This document shows positions 1-5,243 of a stretch of DNA of 5,243 bases, in pieces. Position 1 is the stretch's first letter. The number at the start of each line of letters is the position of its first letter. Source of the DNA: an uncultured Eubacteriales bacterium (GTDB lineage: Bacteria; Bacillota; Clostridia; Oscillospirales; Acutalibacteraceae); assembly GCA_934700635.1 (NCBI GenBank), contig CAKUXU010000060.1, positions 1 to 5,243 on the forward strand. Reading direction: 5' to 3'. Made by a program: the position numbers and the translations under genes. The notes under the pieces were generated by a model. It did no database searches. It saw nothing but the letters and a program-made list of their open reading frames with translations, and was not told where the DNA came from.

Positions 1-305
1 GATACGGGAAATTTATAGGATGTTCTGGATATCCCGAGTGTAAAAATATTCAAAAATTAGTGGATGAAATAGGTGTTAACTGTCCTAAATGCGGCGGGAA
101 TATAATAAAAAGAACAAGCAAGAGAAAACGTGTGTTCTATGGTTGTGGAAATTACCCTAATTGTAATTTTATTTCTTGGGATGAACCTTTAAATGAAAAA
201 TGTCCTAGATGCGGTAAGATGCTTTTAAAGAAAAATACTAAAAAACCGAAAATCTATTGTTCTTCAAAAGAATGTGGATACGAAAAGGAATCTGAAAATG
301 AATAA
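1..305 (+). CDS. topA: DNA topoisomerase I, C-terminal zinc-ribbon tail (5' partial)
   Basis: Only the last 100 codons are present; the frame is open to the left edge with codons beginning at base 3. Seen: repeated tetracysteine zinc-ribbon units. The first is cut by the window, leaving its second pair (Cys codons at 21 and 39, in GCSGYPEC). The second is complete, with CPKC at 81-92 and CGNYPNC at 144-164. The third has CPRC at 201-212 and CSSKEC at 258-275, followed by a short acidic tail. Known: such ribbons end bacterial type IA topoisomerase I, where they bind single-stranded DNA and aid removal of negative supercoils; the catalytic tyrosine domain lies upstream, outside the window. A GTG at 60 could be read as the start of an 81-residue protein, but the coding frame continues upstream of it with a matching half finger, so this is a tail and not a small gene. 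The adjacent trmFO supports the call, since topA-trmFO is a common pair in Bacillota. Confidence 0.93.
   Translation, partial: YGKFIGCSGYPECKNIQKLVDEIGVNCPKCGGNIIKRTSKRKRVFYGCGNYPNCNFISWDEPLNEKCPRCGKMLLKKNTKKPKIYCSSKECGYEKESENE
283..289 (+). promoter_or_regulatory. Ribosome binding site of trmFO
   Basis: AAAAGGA lies inside the last codons of topA, 8 nt before the ATG at 298. This spacing favours ATG 298 over the in-frame GTG at 274, which has no comparable site at a good distance. Residues encoded from 298 (MNKKVNVIGAG) also match the usual start of the family, a few residues before the FAD-binding glycine motif. Confidence 0.7.
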
Positions 306-1596
306 AAAAGTAAATGTTATTGGTGCCGGCCTTGCCGGATGCGAAGCTGCTTGGCAAATTGCTAGTTTGGGAATAGAAGTAAATCTTTATGAAATGAAAC
401 CTAAAAAATTTTCTCCTGCACACAAAAGTAGTGATCTTTGTGAACTTGTTTGTTCGAATTCTTTTAAAGCTGATCGTTTAGAAAGTGCTTCGGGACTTTT
501 AAAAGAAGAAATGAGAGTTTTGAATTCTTTAATTTTGAGTTGTGCAGATAAGTGTAGAGTACCTGCAGGTGGAGCGTTAGCAGTTGACAGAGAAAAGTTT
601 TCAAAGCTAGTTACGGAAAAAATTAAAAGTAATAAATTTATAAGCCTAATTTCAAATGAAGTAAATAAAATTGATTTAAATGAAATTACAATAGTAGCAA
701 CAGGTCCGCTTACCTCTGATACGCTTTCTGAGGAAATAAAAAATATTTGTGGAGGATATCTAAGCTTTTTCGATGCCGCTGCGCCTATAGTAACTGCCGA
801 AAGTATCAATATGGATAAAGCATTTTTTGCTTCAAGATACGGCAGAGGAAACCCTGAGGATTATTTGAATTGTCCGCTTTCGAAAGAAGAATATGAAATT
901 TTTTATAATGAGCTTGTAAATGCTGAACGTGCAAAGCTTCATGACGTCGATAAAGTAAATGTTTATGAAGGATGCATGCCTGTTGAAATAATGGCTGCCA
1001 GAGGATTCGACACCTTAAGATACGGTCCTATGAAACCAGTTGGGCTAAAAAATCCAAAATCAGAAGAAAAACCATTTGCAGTTGTTCAGCTAAGAAAAGA
1101 AACTGTTAGCGGAGAACTTTACAATATGGTTGGATTTCAAACCAATCTTAAATTTCAGGAACAAAAAAGAGTTTTTGGACTGATTCCTGCACTTGAAAAT
1201 CTTGAAATAGTAAGATGTGGTGTTATGCATAGAAATACTTTCATAAATTCACCTAAACTTTTAAATCGTGATTACAGCATGAGAAGTATTCCAAATTTGT
1301 TTTTCGCTGGACAAATAACTGGAGTTGAAGGCTATATAGAATCAGCTTCTTCAGGTCTTGTTGCAGGAAGAAGTGTAGCAATGAAAATTTTACAAAATAA
1401 ATGTTTTGAGCTACCTAAATCTACAATGATCGGTGCTTTAGCAGGGTATATAAGTGATGAATCAGTGAAAAATTTCCAACCAATGGGTGCTAATTTCGGC
1501 ATTATAGATCCACTTGAAGAAAAAATTAAGGATAAAAAAGAAAGATACAAAAAAATTTCTGAAAAATCAATTGAAATTTTAAAAGGATTAAAGTAA
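298..1596 (+). CDS. trmFO: Folate-dependent tRNA (uracil-54-C5)-methyltransferase TrmFO
   Basis: Makes 5-methyluridine at position 54 of the tRNA T-loop, using methylene-tetrahydrofolate as carbon donor and reduced FAD as reductant, unlike SAM-dependent TrmA. Seen in the 432-residue product (usual family length): the FAD-binding motif GAGLAGCEAA at residues 9-18 followed by E32 at the end of the second strand, the CSNS motif with C52, VATGPLTS near 133-140, YEGCMPVE with C226, and the C-terminal FAD-site stretch FFAGQITGVEGYIES. C52 and C226 match the two functionally important cysteines known from the B. subtilis enzyme (C53 and C226). The protein is rich in cysteine (10 by my count). It overlaps topA by 8 nt (ATGAATAA), which suggests translational coupling. 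An extra eight residues from a GTG at 274 are possible but lack support. MnmG/GidA is the nearest paralogue; the length and the CSNS motif exclude it. Confidence 0.96.
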   Translation: MNKKVNVIGAGLAGCEAAWQIASLGIEVNLYEMKPKKFSPAHKSSDLCELVCSNSFKADRLESASGLLKEEMRVLNSLILSCADKCRVPAGGALAVDREKFSKLVTEKIKSNKFISLISNEVNKIDLNEITIVATGPLTSDTLSEEIKNICGGYLSFFDAAAPIVTAESINMDKAFFASRYGRGNPEDYLNCPLSKEEYEIFYNELVNAERAKLHDVDKVNVYEGCMPVEIMAARGFDTLRYGPMKPVGLKNPKSEEKPFAVVQLRKETVSGELYNMVGFQTNLKFQEQKRVFGLIPALENLEIVRCGVMHRNTFINSPKLLNRDYSMRSIPNLFFAGQITGVEGYIESASSGLVAGRSVAMKILQNKCFELPKSTMIGALAGYISDESVKNFQPMGANFGIIDPLEEKIKDKKERYKKISEKSIEILKGLK

Positions 1597-1621
1597 AAAA
1601 TTTTTACGGAGGTTTTGATTT

Positions 1622-2629
1622 ATGAGGATAATAGTTGATGCTTGCGGTGGAGATAAAGGTAGCCTGGAAGTTTTAAGAGCCTCCAGAATGGCTTCGGATG
1701 AGCTTGGATACGAAATAGTTTTGGTCGGTGATGAAAATAGTCTTAAGTCTGAAAGCGAGAAAAATGGAATTTCACTCAAAGGAATAAATATTTTTCATGC
1801 ACCTGATATTATAACCATGAACGATACACCAACTGAAATTTTAAAATCTAAAAAAGAAAGTTCTATGGCTGTAGGACTTAAAATGCTTGCGGAAGAAAAA
1901 GGAGATGCCTTTGTTTCTTCGGGAAATTCAGGGGCATTAGCAGTTGGTACAAGTTTAATAGTTAAAAGAATAAAAAAAGTTAAAAGATGTGCTTTTGCAC
2001 CTGTTATACCCCACGACAAGGGAGCATTTATGCTCATAGACAGTGGCGCAAACATAGATTGCAAACCTGAAATGCTCTGCCAGTTTGGTCTTATGGGTTA
2101 TATATACATGAAAAATGTTATGGTTGTTAAAGATCCGAAAGTAGGACTTGTAAATATAGGAGCAGAAAAGTGCAAAGGCGGAGAACTTCGTGAAAAAGCT
2201 TATGAGCTTCTTGAAAAAAGCAATATAAATTTTATAGGTAATTTGGAAGCAAGAGATATTCCTAAAGGAGTAGCAGATGTTGTTGTTGCAGACGGATTTA
2301 CCGGAAATGTGATTTTAAAACTTTATGAAGGAATGGCAACTGAAATATTCGGAAAATTCAAAAGTATACTTACGAAGAACTTTAAAAATAAAATAGCTGC
2401 TTCAATTATACAACAAGATTTGTTAGATTTAAAAAAACAAATGGATTACACTGAATTCGGTGGTGCTCCACTGATAGGTGCATCTAAGCCTGTATTTAAA
2501 GCTCATGGCAATTCAGATGCAAAAACTTTTAAAAATGCTATCAGACTTGCAGGTGAATATTCAAAAAGAAATGTTATCAAATTGATGACTGAAGCAATTT
2601 CAGAAATCGATTTTTCACAAGATACCTAA
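1622..2629 (+). CDS. plsX: Phosphate acyltransferase PlsX (acyl-ACP:phosphate acyltransferase)
   Basis: Converts acyl-ACP and inorganic phosphate to acyl-phosphate, the donor used by membrane protein PlsY in the first step of phosphatidic acid synthesis; a soluble or peripheral membrane enzyme. Seen in 335 residues (normal length): N-terminal DACGGD at 6-11, MNDTPTEILKSKKESSM at 66-82, GNSGAL at 101-106, DSGANIDCKP at 140-149, GLVNIGAEKCKG at 175-186, EARDIP at 209-214 and ADGFTGNVILK at 223-233, all in family order. The first motif is usually DAMGGDxAP; here Met is Cys and the following residues are KGS. A strong GGAGG SD at 1608-1612 sits 9 nt before ATG 1622, so the start is secure. The upstream gap to trmFO is 25 nt. 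The usual upstream partner rpmF is absent, as are the fatty-acid genes fabH, fabD, fabG and acpP often found around plsX. Confidence 0.95.
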   Translation: MRIIVDACGGDKGSLEVLRASRMASDELGYEIVLVGDENSLKSESEKNGISLKGINIFHAPDIITMNDTPTEILKSKKESSMAVGLKMLAEEKGDAFVSSGNSGALAVGTSLIVKRIKKVKRCAFAPVIPHDKGAFMLIDSGANIDCKPEMLCQFGLMGYIYMKNVMVVKDPKVGLVNIGAEKCKGGELREKAYELLEKSNINFIGNLEARDIPKGVADVVVADGFTGNVILKLYEGMATEIFGKFKSILTKNFKNKIAASIIQQDLLDLKKQMDYTEFGGAPLIGASKPVFKAHGNSDAKTFKNAIRLAGEYSKRNVIKLMTEAISEIDFSQDT

Positions 2630-2636
2630 AAAACAT

Positions 2637-2647
2637 AAAGGAGATGA
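2637..2647 (+). promoter_or_regulatory. Ribosome binding site that decides the rnc start
   Basis: AAAGGAGATGA differs from the ideal AAGGAGGTGA by one base over ten positions. The ATG at 2644 is embedded in it and has no spacing from GGAG, so ribosomes bound here would not normally use that ATG. The in-frame TTG at 2653 lies about 8-9 nt downstream, at standard distance, and is the better start. Confidence 0.65.
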
Positions 2648-2652
2648 CAAAT

Positions 2653-3333
2653 TTGATAGATGAACTCGAAAAAAAAATAGATTATACTTTCAAAAATAAA
2701 AAATTAATTAAAACCGCTTTGACACACTCTTCTTTCGCAAATGAGTCAGGTGGAAAATTCGAAAGCTATGAGCGTTTTGAATTTTTGGGTGACTCTGTTT
2801 TAGGAATTATTACTTCCGATTATATATTTAAAACTTTTCCTCGCCTTCCCGAAGGAGAACTAACAAAACTTCGTGCGTTTCTTGTATGTGAAAAACAACT
2901 TTTCGCTTTTTCTAAGGAAATAGGTCTTAGTAAATATATAAAACTTAGCAGAGGTGAACGCCATTGCATGGGTCAAAACAGACCTTCTATTCTTGCCGAT
3001 GTTTTTGAAGCTATATGTGCTGCAATTTACCTTGACTCTGGAATAGAAAATGCAAGAAAATTTGTACTTAAATTTATAGTCCCGGCAATTAAAAACCCAA
3101 AAATCAAAGACGCTCAAGACTATAAAACCGATTTACAAGAGATAGTTCAAAAAAATCCCGGAGAAACTATAGAATATGCACTCATTAAAGAAACAGGTCC
3201 TGACCACAACAAAAGATTCACTGTTGAAGTAAAAGTTAATAATAATTCTCTTGGGAAGGGCGTTGGAAAGAGTAAAAAAGAAGCCGAACAACATGCAGCA
3301 AAAGAAGCGCTTATTCTTATGGGACTATTTTAA
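2653..3333 (+). CDS. rnc: Ribonuclease III
   Basis: Endonuclease that cuts double-stranded RNA, needed for release of 16S and 23S rRNA precursors and for mRNA and antisense RNA turnover; cytoplasmic homodimer. Seen in 226 residues from TTG 2653 (same as E. coli): RNase III domain at about 1-150 with the signature ERFEFLGDSVLG (E43, D47) and ILADVFEAICAAIYLDSG (D116, E119), giving all four expected metal-binding acidic residues; then a double-stranded RNA-binding domain from about 156 to the end, with GPDHNKRFTVEV and KSKKEAEQHAAKEAL. Both domains are intact. An ATG at 2644 would add MTN- but overlaps the SD sequence, so TTG is preferred. The gene follows plsX with a 23-nt gap and no acpP between them. 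It precedes ftsY by 24 nt without the smc gene that usually sits there in Bacillota. Confidence 0.95.
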   Translation: MIDELEKKIDYTFKNKKLIKTALTHSSFANESGGKFESYERFEFLGDSVLGIITSDYIFKTFPRLPEGELTKLRAFLVCEKQLFAFSKEIGLSKYIKLSRGERHCMGQNRPSILADVFEAICAAIYLDSGIENARKFVLKFIVPAIKNPKIKDAQDYKTDLQEIVQKNPGETIEYALIKETGPDHNKRFTVEVKVNNNSLGKGVGKSKKEAEQHAAKEALILMGLF

Positions 3334-3357
3334 ATTAAATAAAAAGGAGGCAGTTAG

Positions 3358-4287
3358 ATGGGAATTTTTGATAAAATCAAAGAAGGATTGAAGAAAACAA
3401 GAAATAATATAACGCAAAAAATAGATAGCATAGTTAAGTCTTTTACTAAAATAGATGAAGAATTTTTTGAAGAACTTGAAGAAATTTTGATAAGCAGTGA
3501 CGTTGGAGTTAAAACGTCTGAGTTGATATGTGAAAATCTCAAATCCGAAGTTAAAAAAAGAGGAGAGAAAGACCCTGAAAAAATCAAAAAAATTCTTGCC
3601 GAAGTAGTTGAAGACATGATTAACGGGGAAAATGAACTTCATATACAGGGGAACCCTTCTGTTATTCTTGTGGTTGGCGTTAACGGAGTAGGAAAAACCA
3701 CTTCCATAGGAAAGCTTGCCAGTATGCTCAGAAATGAAGGTAAAAGTGTTGTTCTCGCGGCAGGAGACACTTTCAGAGCGGCAGCAACCGAACAACTTGA
3801 AATTTGGGCAGAAAGATCTAAATGTCATTTGGTAAAACAGCCCGAAGGCTCAGATTCCGCTGCTGTCATATTTGATGCTATATCTTCAGCTAAAGCAAGA
3901 AAAGCTGATGTGGTAATATGCGATACAGCTGGTAGACTTCACAATAAACAAAATTTAATGAGAGAGCTTGAAAAAATAAATAAAGTTATAAACAGAGAGC
4001 TTCCTGAAAGCGATAAAGAAGTCCTTTTGGTAATTGATGCCTCAACAGGTCAAAACGGACTTAATCAAGCTTTAGAATTTAAAAAAATACTTGATTTAAC
4101 AGGAATCATTTTAACTAAACTCGATGGTAGTGCCAGAGGAGGAATAGTTTTAGCAATAAAGAATGAACTTGGTGTTCCAGTTAAATTTATAGGTATAGGT
4201 GAAGACATAGATAGCCTTAGAAAATTTAATGCCGAAGAGTTTTCAAGGGCTATGTTTGAAAAAGGAGATGAAGAAAAAAATGTATGA
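3358..4287 (+). CDS. ftsY: Signal recognition particle receptor FtsY
   Basis: SRP-family GTPase at the membrane that binds Ffh in the ribosome-nascent chain complex and hands it to the Sec translocon. Seen in 309 residues: an amphipathic N-terminal helix (GIFDKIKEGLKKT, 2-14), a helical N domain to about 95, then the G domain with P-loop GVNGVGKTT at 107-115, DTFRAAATEQLE of the insertion box at 137-148, DTAGRLHNK at 189-197, the conserved DASTGQN at 227-233, TKLD at 253-256 and the closing GIGE motif before the C-terminal helix. FtsY is told from Ffh by its DTFRAAATEQL sequence and by lack of a methionine-rich M domain. There is no long acidic A domain as in E. coli, which is normal for Bacillota; membrane contact then rests on the N-terminal helix. 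AAAGGAGG at 3343-3350, 7 nt before ATG 3358, fixes the start. The last codons overlap yqeK. Confidence 0.96.
   Translation: MGIFDKIKEGLKKTRNNITQKIDSIVKSFTKIDEEFFEELEEILISSDVGVKTSELICENLKSEVKKRGEKDPEKIKKILAEVVEDMINGENELHIQGNPSVILVVGVNGVGKTTSIGKLASMLRNEGKSVVLAAGDTFRAAATEQLEIWAERSKCHLVKQPEGSDSAAVIFDAISSAKARKADVVICDTAGRLHNKQNLMRELEKINKVINRELPESDKEVLLVIDASTGQNGLNQALEFKKILDLTGIILTKLDGSARGGIVLAIKNELGVPVKFIGIGEDIDSLRKFNAEEFSRAMFEKGDEEKNV
4261..4271 (+). promoter_or_regulatory. Ribosome binding site of yqeK inside the end of ftsY
   Basis: AAAGGAGATGA is identical to the site before rnc and encodes KGD near the FtsY C-terminus. An in-frame ATG at 4268 is embedded in the site. The next in-frame ATG at 4280 is 12 nt after GGAG, somewhat long but usable. 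I prefer 4280. A start at 4268 would only add MKKK. Confidence 0.55.
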
Positions 4288-4849
4288 TTTAATTGAAATT
4301 TGTAAAGATTTAAAAAGTAAAGTTTCTGAAAAAAGATATAATCATTGTGTTAATGTTGGAAATATGGCAAAAAAACTTGCAAAAGTTCATGGAGCAGATG
4401 AGAAAAAAGCTTATATTGCTGGCATACTTCATGATATTGCCAAAGAAATGTCCTATAAAGAACAGCTTGAAGTTTTAGGAGAAAGAAATTTTTATCCTTC
4501 TGAATATTCAAGTAAAAATTATAGGATTTTTCATGGTTGGGTTGGAAGTATATATGTAAAAAAGAACTTTAATATAGACGATGAGGACGTTCTGAATGCA
4601 ATAAGATACCATACAACCGGTAGAAAAAGTATGAGCAAACTAGAAAAAATAATTTACAATGCAGATTGTGTTTCTGTAGAAAGAAGATTTGAGGGTGTAG
4701 AATATTTTAGACGTGCTTCTTTATCGAATTTAGATATAGTTATAATAGATAAGCTCGCGGGAGCCATGAAAGATTGTTTGAAAAAACAAAGAATTATAAT
4801 GCGTGATACTTACGAAGCTTATAATGATTTGATAGAAAATTATAAATAA
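4280..4849 (+). CDS. yqeK: HD-domain hydrolase YqeK, probable symmetrical Ap4A hydrolase
   Basis: Known family role: metal-dependent cleavage of diadenosine tetraphosphate into two ADP, as shown for the B. subtilis and other Gram-positive YqeK proteins. Seen in 189 residues (B. subtilis YqeK is 186): KRYNHCVNV with H22, GILHDIAK with H51-D52, HGWVGSIYV with H85, AIRYHTTGR with H111, and NADCVSVERRFEGVEYFR with D129. These supply the complete set of expected metal ligands, and the RYHTTGR stretch is typical of YqeK among HD proteins. The segment after D129, usually close to ADYIEPxRxFxGV, is divergent, with CVSVERR in place of YIEPxR. The gene overlaps ftsY by 8 nt (ATGTATGA), a sign of translational coupling. 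It is not next to nadD or rsfS, its usual partners, but ends 27 nt before leuS. A different nucleotide substrate cannot be excluded from sequence alone. Confidence 0.88.
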   Translation: MYDLIEICKDLKSKVSEKRYNHCVNVGNMAKKLAKVHGADEKKAYIAGILHDIAKEMSYKEQLEVLGERNFYPSEYSSKNYRIFHGWVGSIYVKKNFNIDDEDVLNAIRYHTTGRKSMSKLEKIIYNADCVSVERRFEGVEYFRRASLSNLDIVIIDKLAGAMKDCLKKQRIIMRDTYEAYNDLIENYK

Positions 4850-4876
4850 AACACTTTGAAAAGAGGTAAAATTTAA

Positions 4877-5243
4877 GTGAAATCTGATTATAAGTATTTG
4901 GAAATAGAAAAAAAATGGCAGAGAATCTGGGATGAAAAAAATGCATTTAAAGCTTTGAATTCCTATGAAAAACCAAAATATTATGCTTTGGTGGAATTTC
5001 CGTACCCTTCCGGTCAAGGACTTCATGTTGGACATCCGAGAAGTTATACCGCTATTGATATAATTGCAAGAAAAAAAAGAATGCAAGGTTACAATGTTCT
5101 TTACCCTATGGGATGGGATGCATTTGGGCTTCCTACTGAAAATTTTGCGATAAAAAATAATATACATCCTGCAATAGTTACAAAAAATAATATTGCAAGG
5201 TTTAAATCTCAACTTAAATCTTTAGGTCTCTCTTTTGATTGGT
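4877..5243 (+). CDS. leuS: Leucyl-tRNA synthetase, N-terminal part (3' partial)
   Basis: Class I aminoacyl-tRNA synthetase that attaches leucine to tRNA-Leu in the cytoplasm. The 122 complete codons present cover the start of the catalytic domain. Seen: [14 protein letters not shown] near the N-terminus, [13 protein letters not shown] with the HIGH signature as HVGH (residues 50-53), then [19 protein letters not shown] at 71-89 and the beginning of the following helical segment, ending in [14 protein letters not shown] is typical of LeuRS and separates it from IleRS and ValRS. The PTENFAIKN wording differs from the PAEQYAI form of E. coli-type enzymes and resembles a variant I recall from clostridial LeuRS. 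The start is GTG 4877: an in-frame TAA at 4874 blocks any earlier start, and AAGAGG at 4861-4866 lies 10 nt upstream. The editing and anticodon domains and the KMSKS loop lie beyond the window. Confidence 0.95.
   Translation, partial: MKSDYKYLEIEKKWQRIWDEKNAFKALNSYEKPKYYALVEFPYPSGQGLHVGHPRSYTAIDIIARKKRMQGYNVLYPMGWDAFGLPTENFAIKNNIHPAIVTKNNIARFKSQLKSLGLSFDW

Noticed and set aside
60..305. A separate small zinc-finger protein starting at GTG 60
   Set aside because: The frame is open upstream to the window edge and carries the second cysteine pair of another ribbon, so it is the tail of TopA.
387..809. 140-codon open frame on the minus strand opposite trmFO
   Set aside because: It lies wholly antisense to a clear TrmFO gene, has no recognisable domain, and is explained by codon bias of the real gene.
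1593..1607. Perfect palindrome GTAAAAAATTTTTAC at the trmFO stop codon, a possible terminator
   Set aside because: It is almost all A-T, could form only a very weak stem with a short loop, and is followed by the plsX ribosome binding site and not a U-run. Such strings are expected in AT-rich gaps.
3325..3828. 167-codon open frame on the minus strand opposite ftsY
   Set aside because: It is antisense to the N and G domains of FtsY; its Phe/Ser/Lys-rich product is typical of reverse-strand reading of Lys/Glu-rich genes.
4229..4279. Longer YqeK starting at 4229
   Set aside because: It would overlap ftsY by 59 nt, has no suitable SD, and the extra residues are a shifted reading of the FtsY end. 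The conserved YqeK sequence begins after 4280.
4774..4800. TTGTTT, 15-nt spacer, TATAAT within yqeK as a possible leuS promoter
   Set aside because: The -10 is perfect, but the -35 matches only TTG and the spacer is short. TATAAT also occurs at 4741-4746 with no -35, so such hexamers are background in this composition.
4730..5212. 160-codon open frame on the minus strand opposite yqeK and leuS
   Set aside because: It spans two well-supported sense genes and the gap between them, and its Phe/Ile-rich translation shows no family motif.

Overview
This window is an ordinary, densely packed bacterial housekeeping operon. All seven coding regions lie on the + strand: the 3' end of topA, then trmFO, plsX, rnc, ftsY and yqeK, and the 5' end of leuS. 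The host looks like a low-GC Bacillota. By eye the G+C is about one third, arginine is mostly AGA, third positions favour A/T, and genes carry purine-rich AAGGAGG-type Shine-Dalgarno (SD) sequences. The folate-dependent tRNA methylase TrmFO, YqeK and a short FtsY without an acidic extension all fit that group. A clostridial or tissierellial anaerobe (for example near Peptoniphilaceae) is my best guess. It rests on gene content, the LeuRS variant and the many cysteines in TrmFO and PlsX, and it is not proven. TGA is used as a stop and TGG encodes Trp, so the standard bacterial code applies.

Layout: 1-305 encodes the zinc-ribbon tail of DNA topoisomerase I. The trmFO start overlaps its last 8 nt. 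plsX follows after 25 nt. rnc follows plsX with its SD just past the plsX stop, and its likely start is a TTG rather than the nearest ATG. ftsY follows after 24 nt. yqeK overlaps the end of ftsY by 8 nt. leuS starts with GTG 27 nt after yqeK and runs off the window. No gap exceeds about 30 nt. I see no terminator, convincing promoter, RNA gene, CRISPR array, mobile element or antisense gene, so the whole stretch could be one transcript.

Functionally the genes serve general growth. TopA relaxes negative supercoils, TrmFO makes m5U54 in tRNA, RNase III processes rRNA and other dsRNA, and LeuRS charges tRNA-Leu. PlsX starts phospholipid synthesis, FtsY is the signal recognition particle receptor that brings ribosomes to that membrane, and YqeK probably hydrolyses Ap4A.

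I find no previously undescribed system. The points worth a second look concern gene order and starts: acpP is missing between plsX and rnc, smc is missing between rnc and ftsY, yqeK sits away from its usual nadD/rsfS partners and next to leuS, and the start codons of rnc and yqeK are ambiguous.
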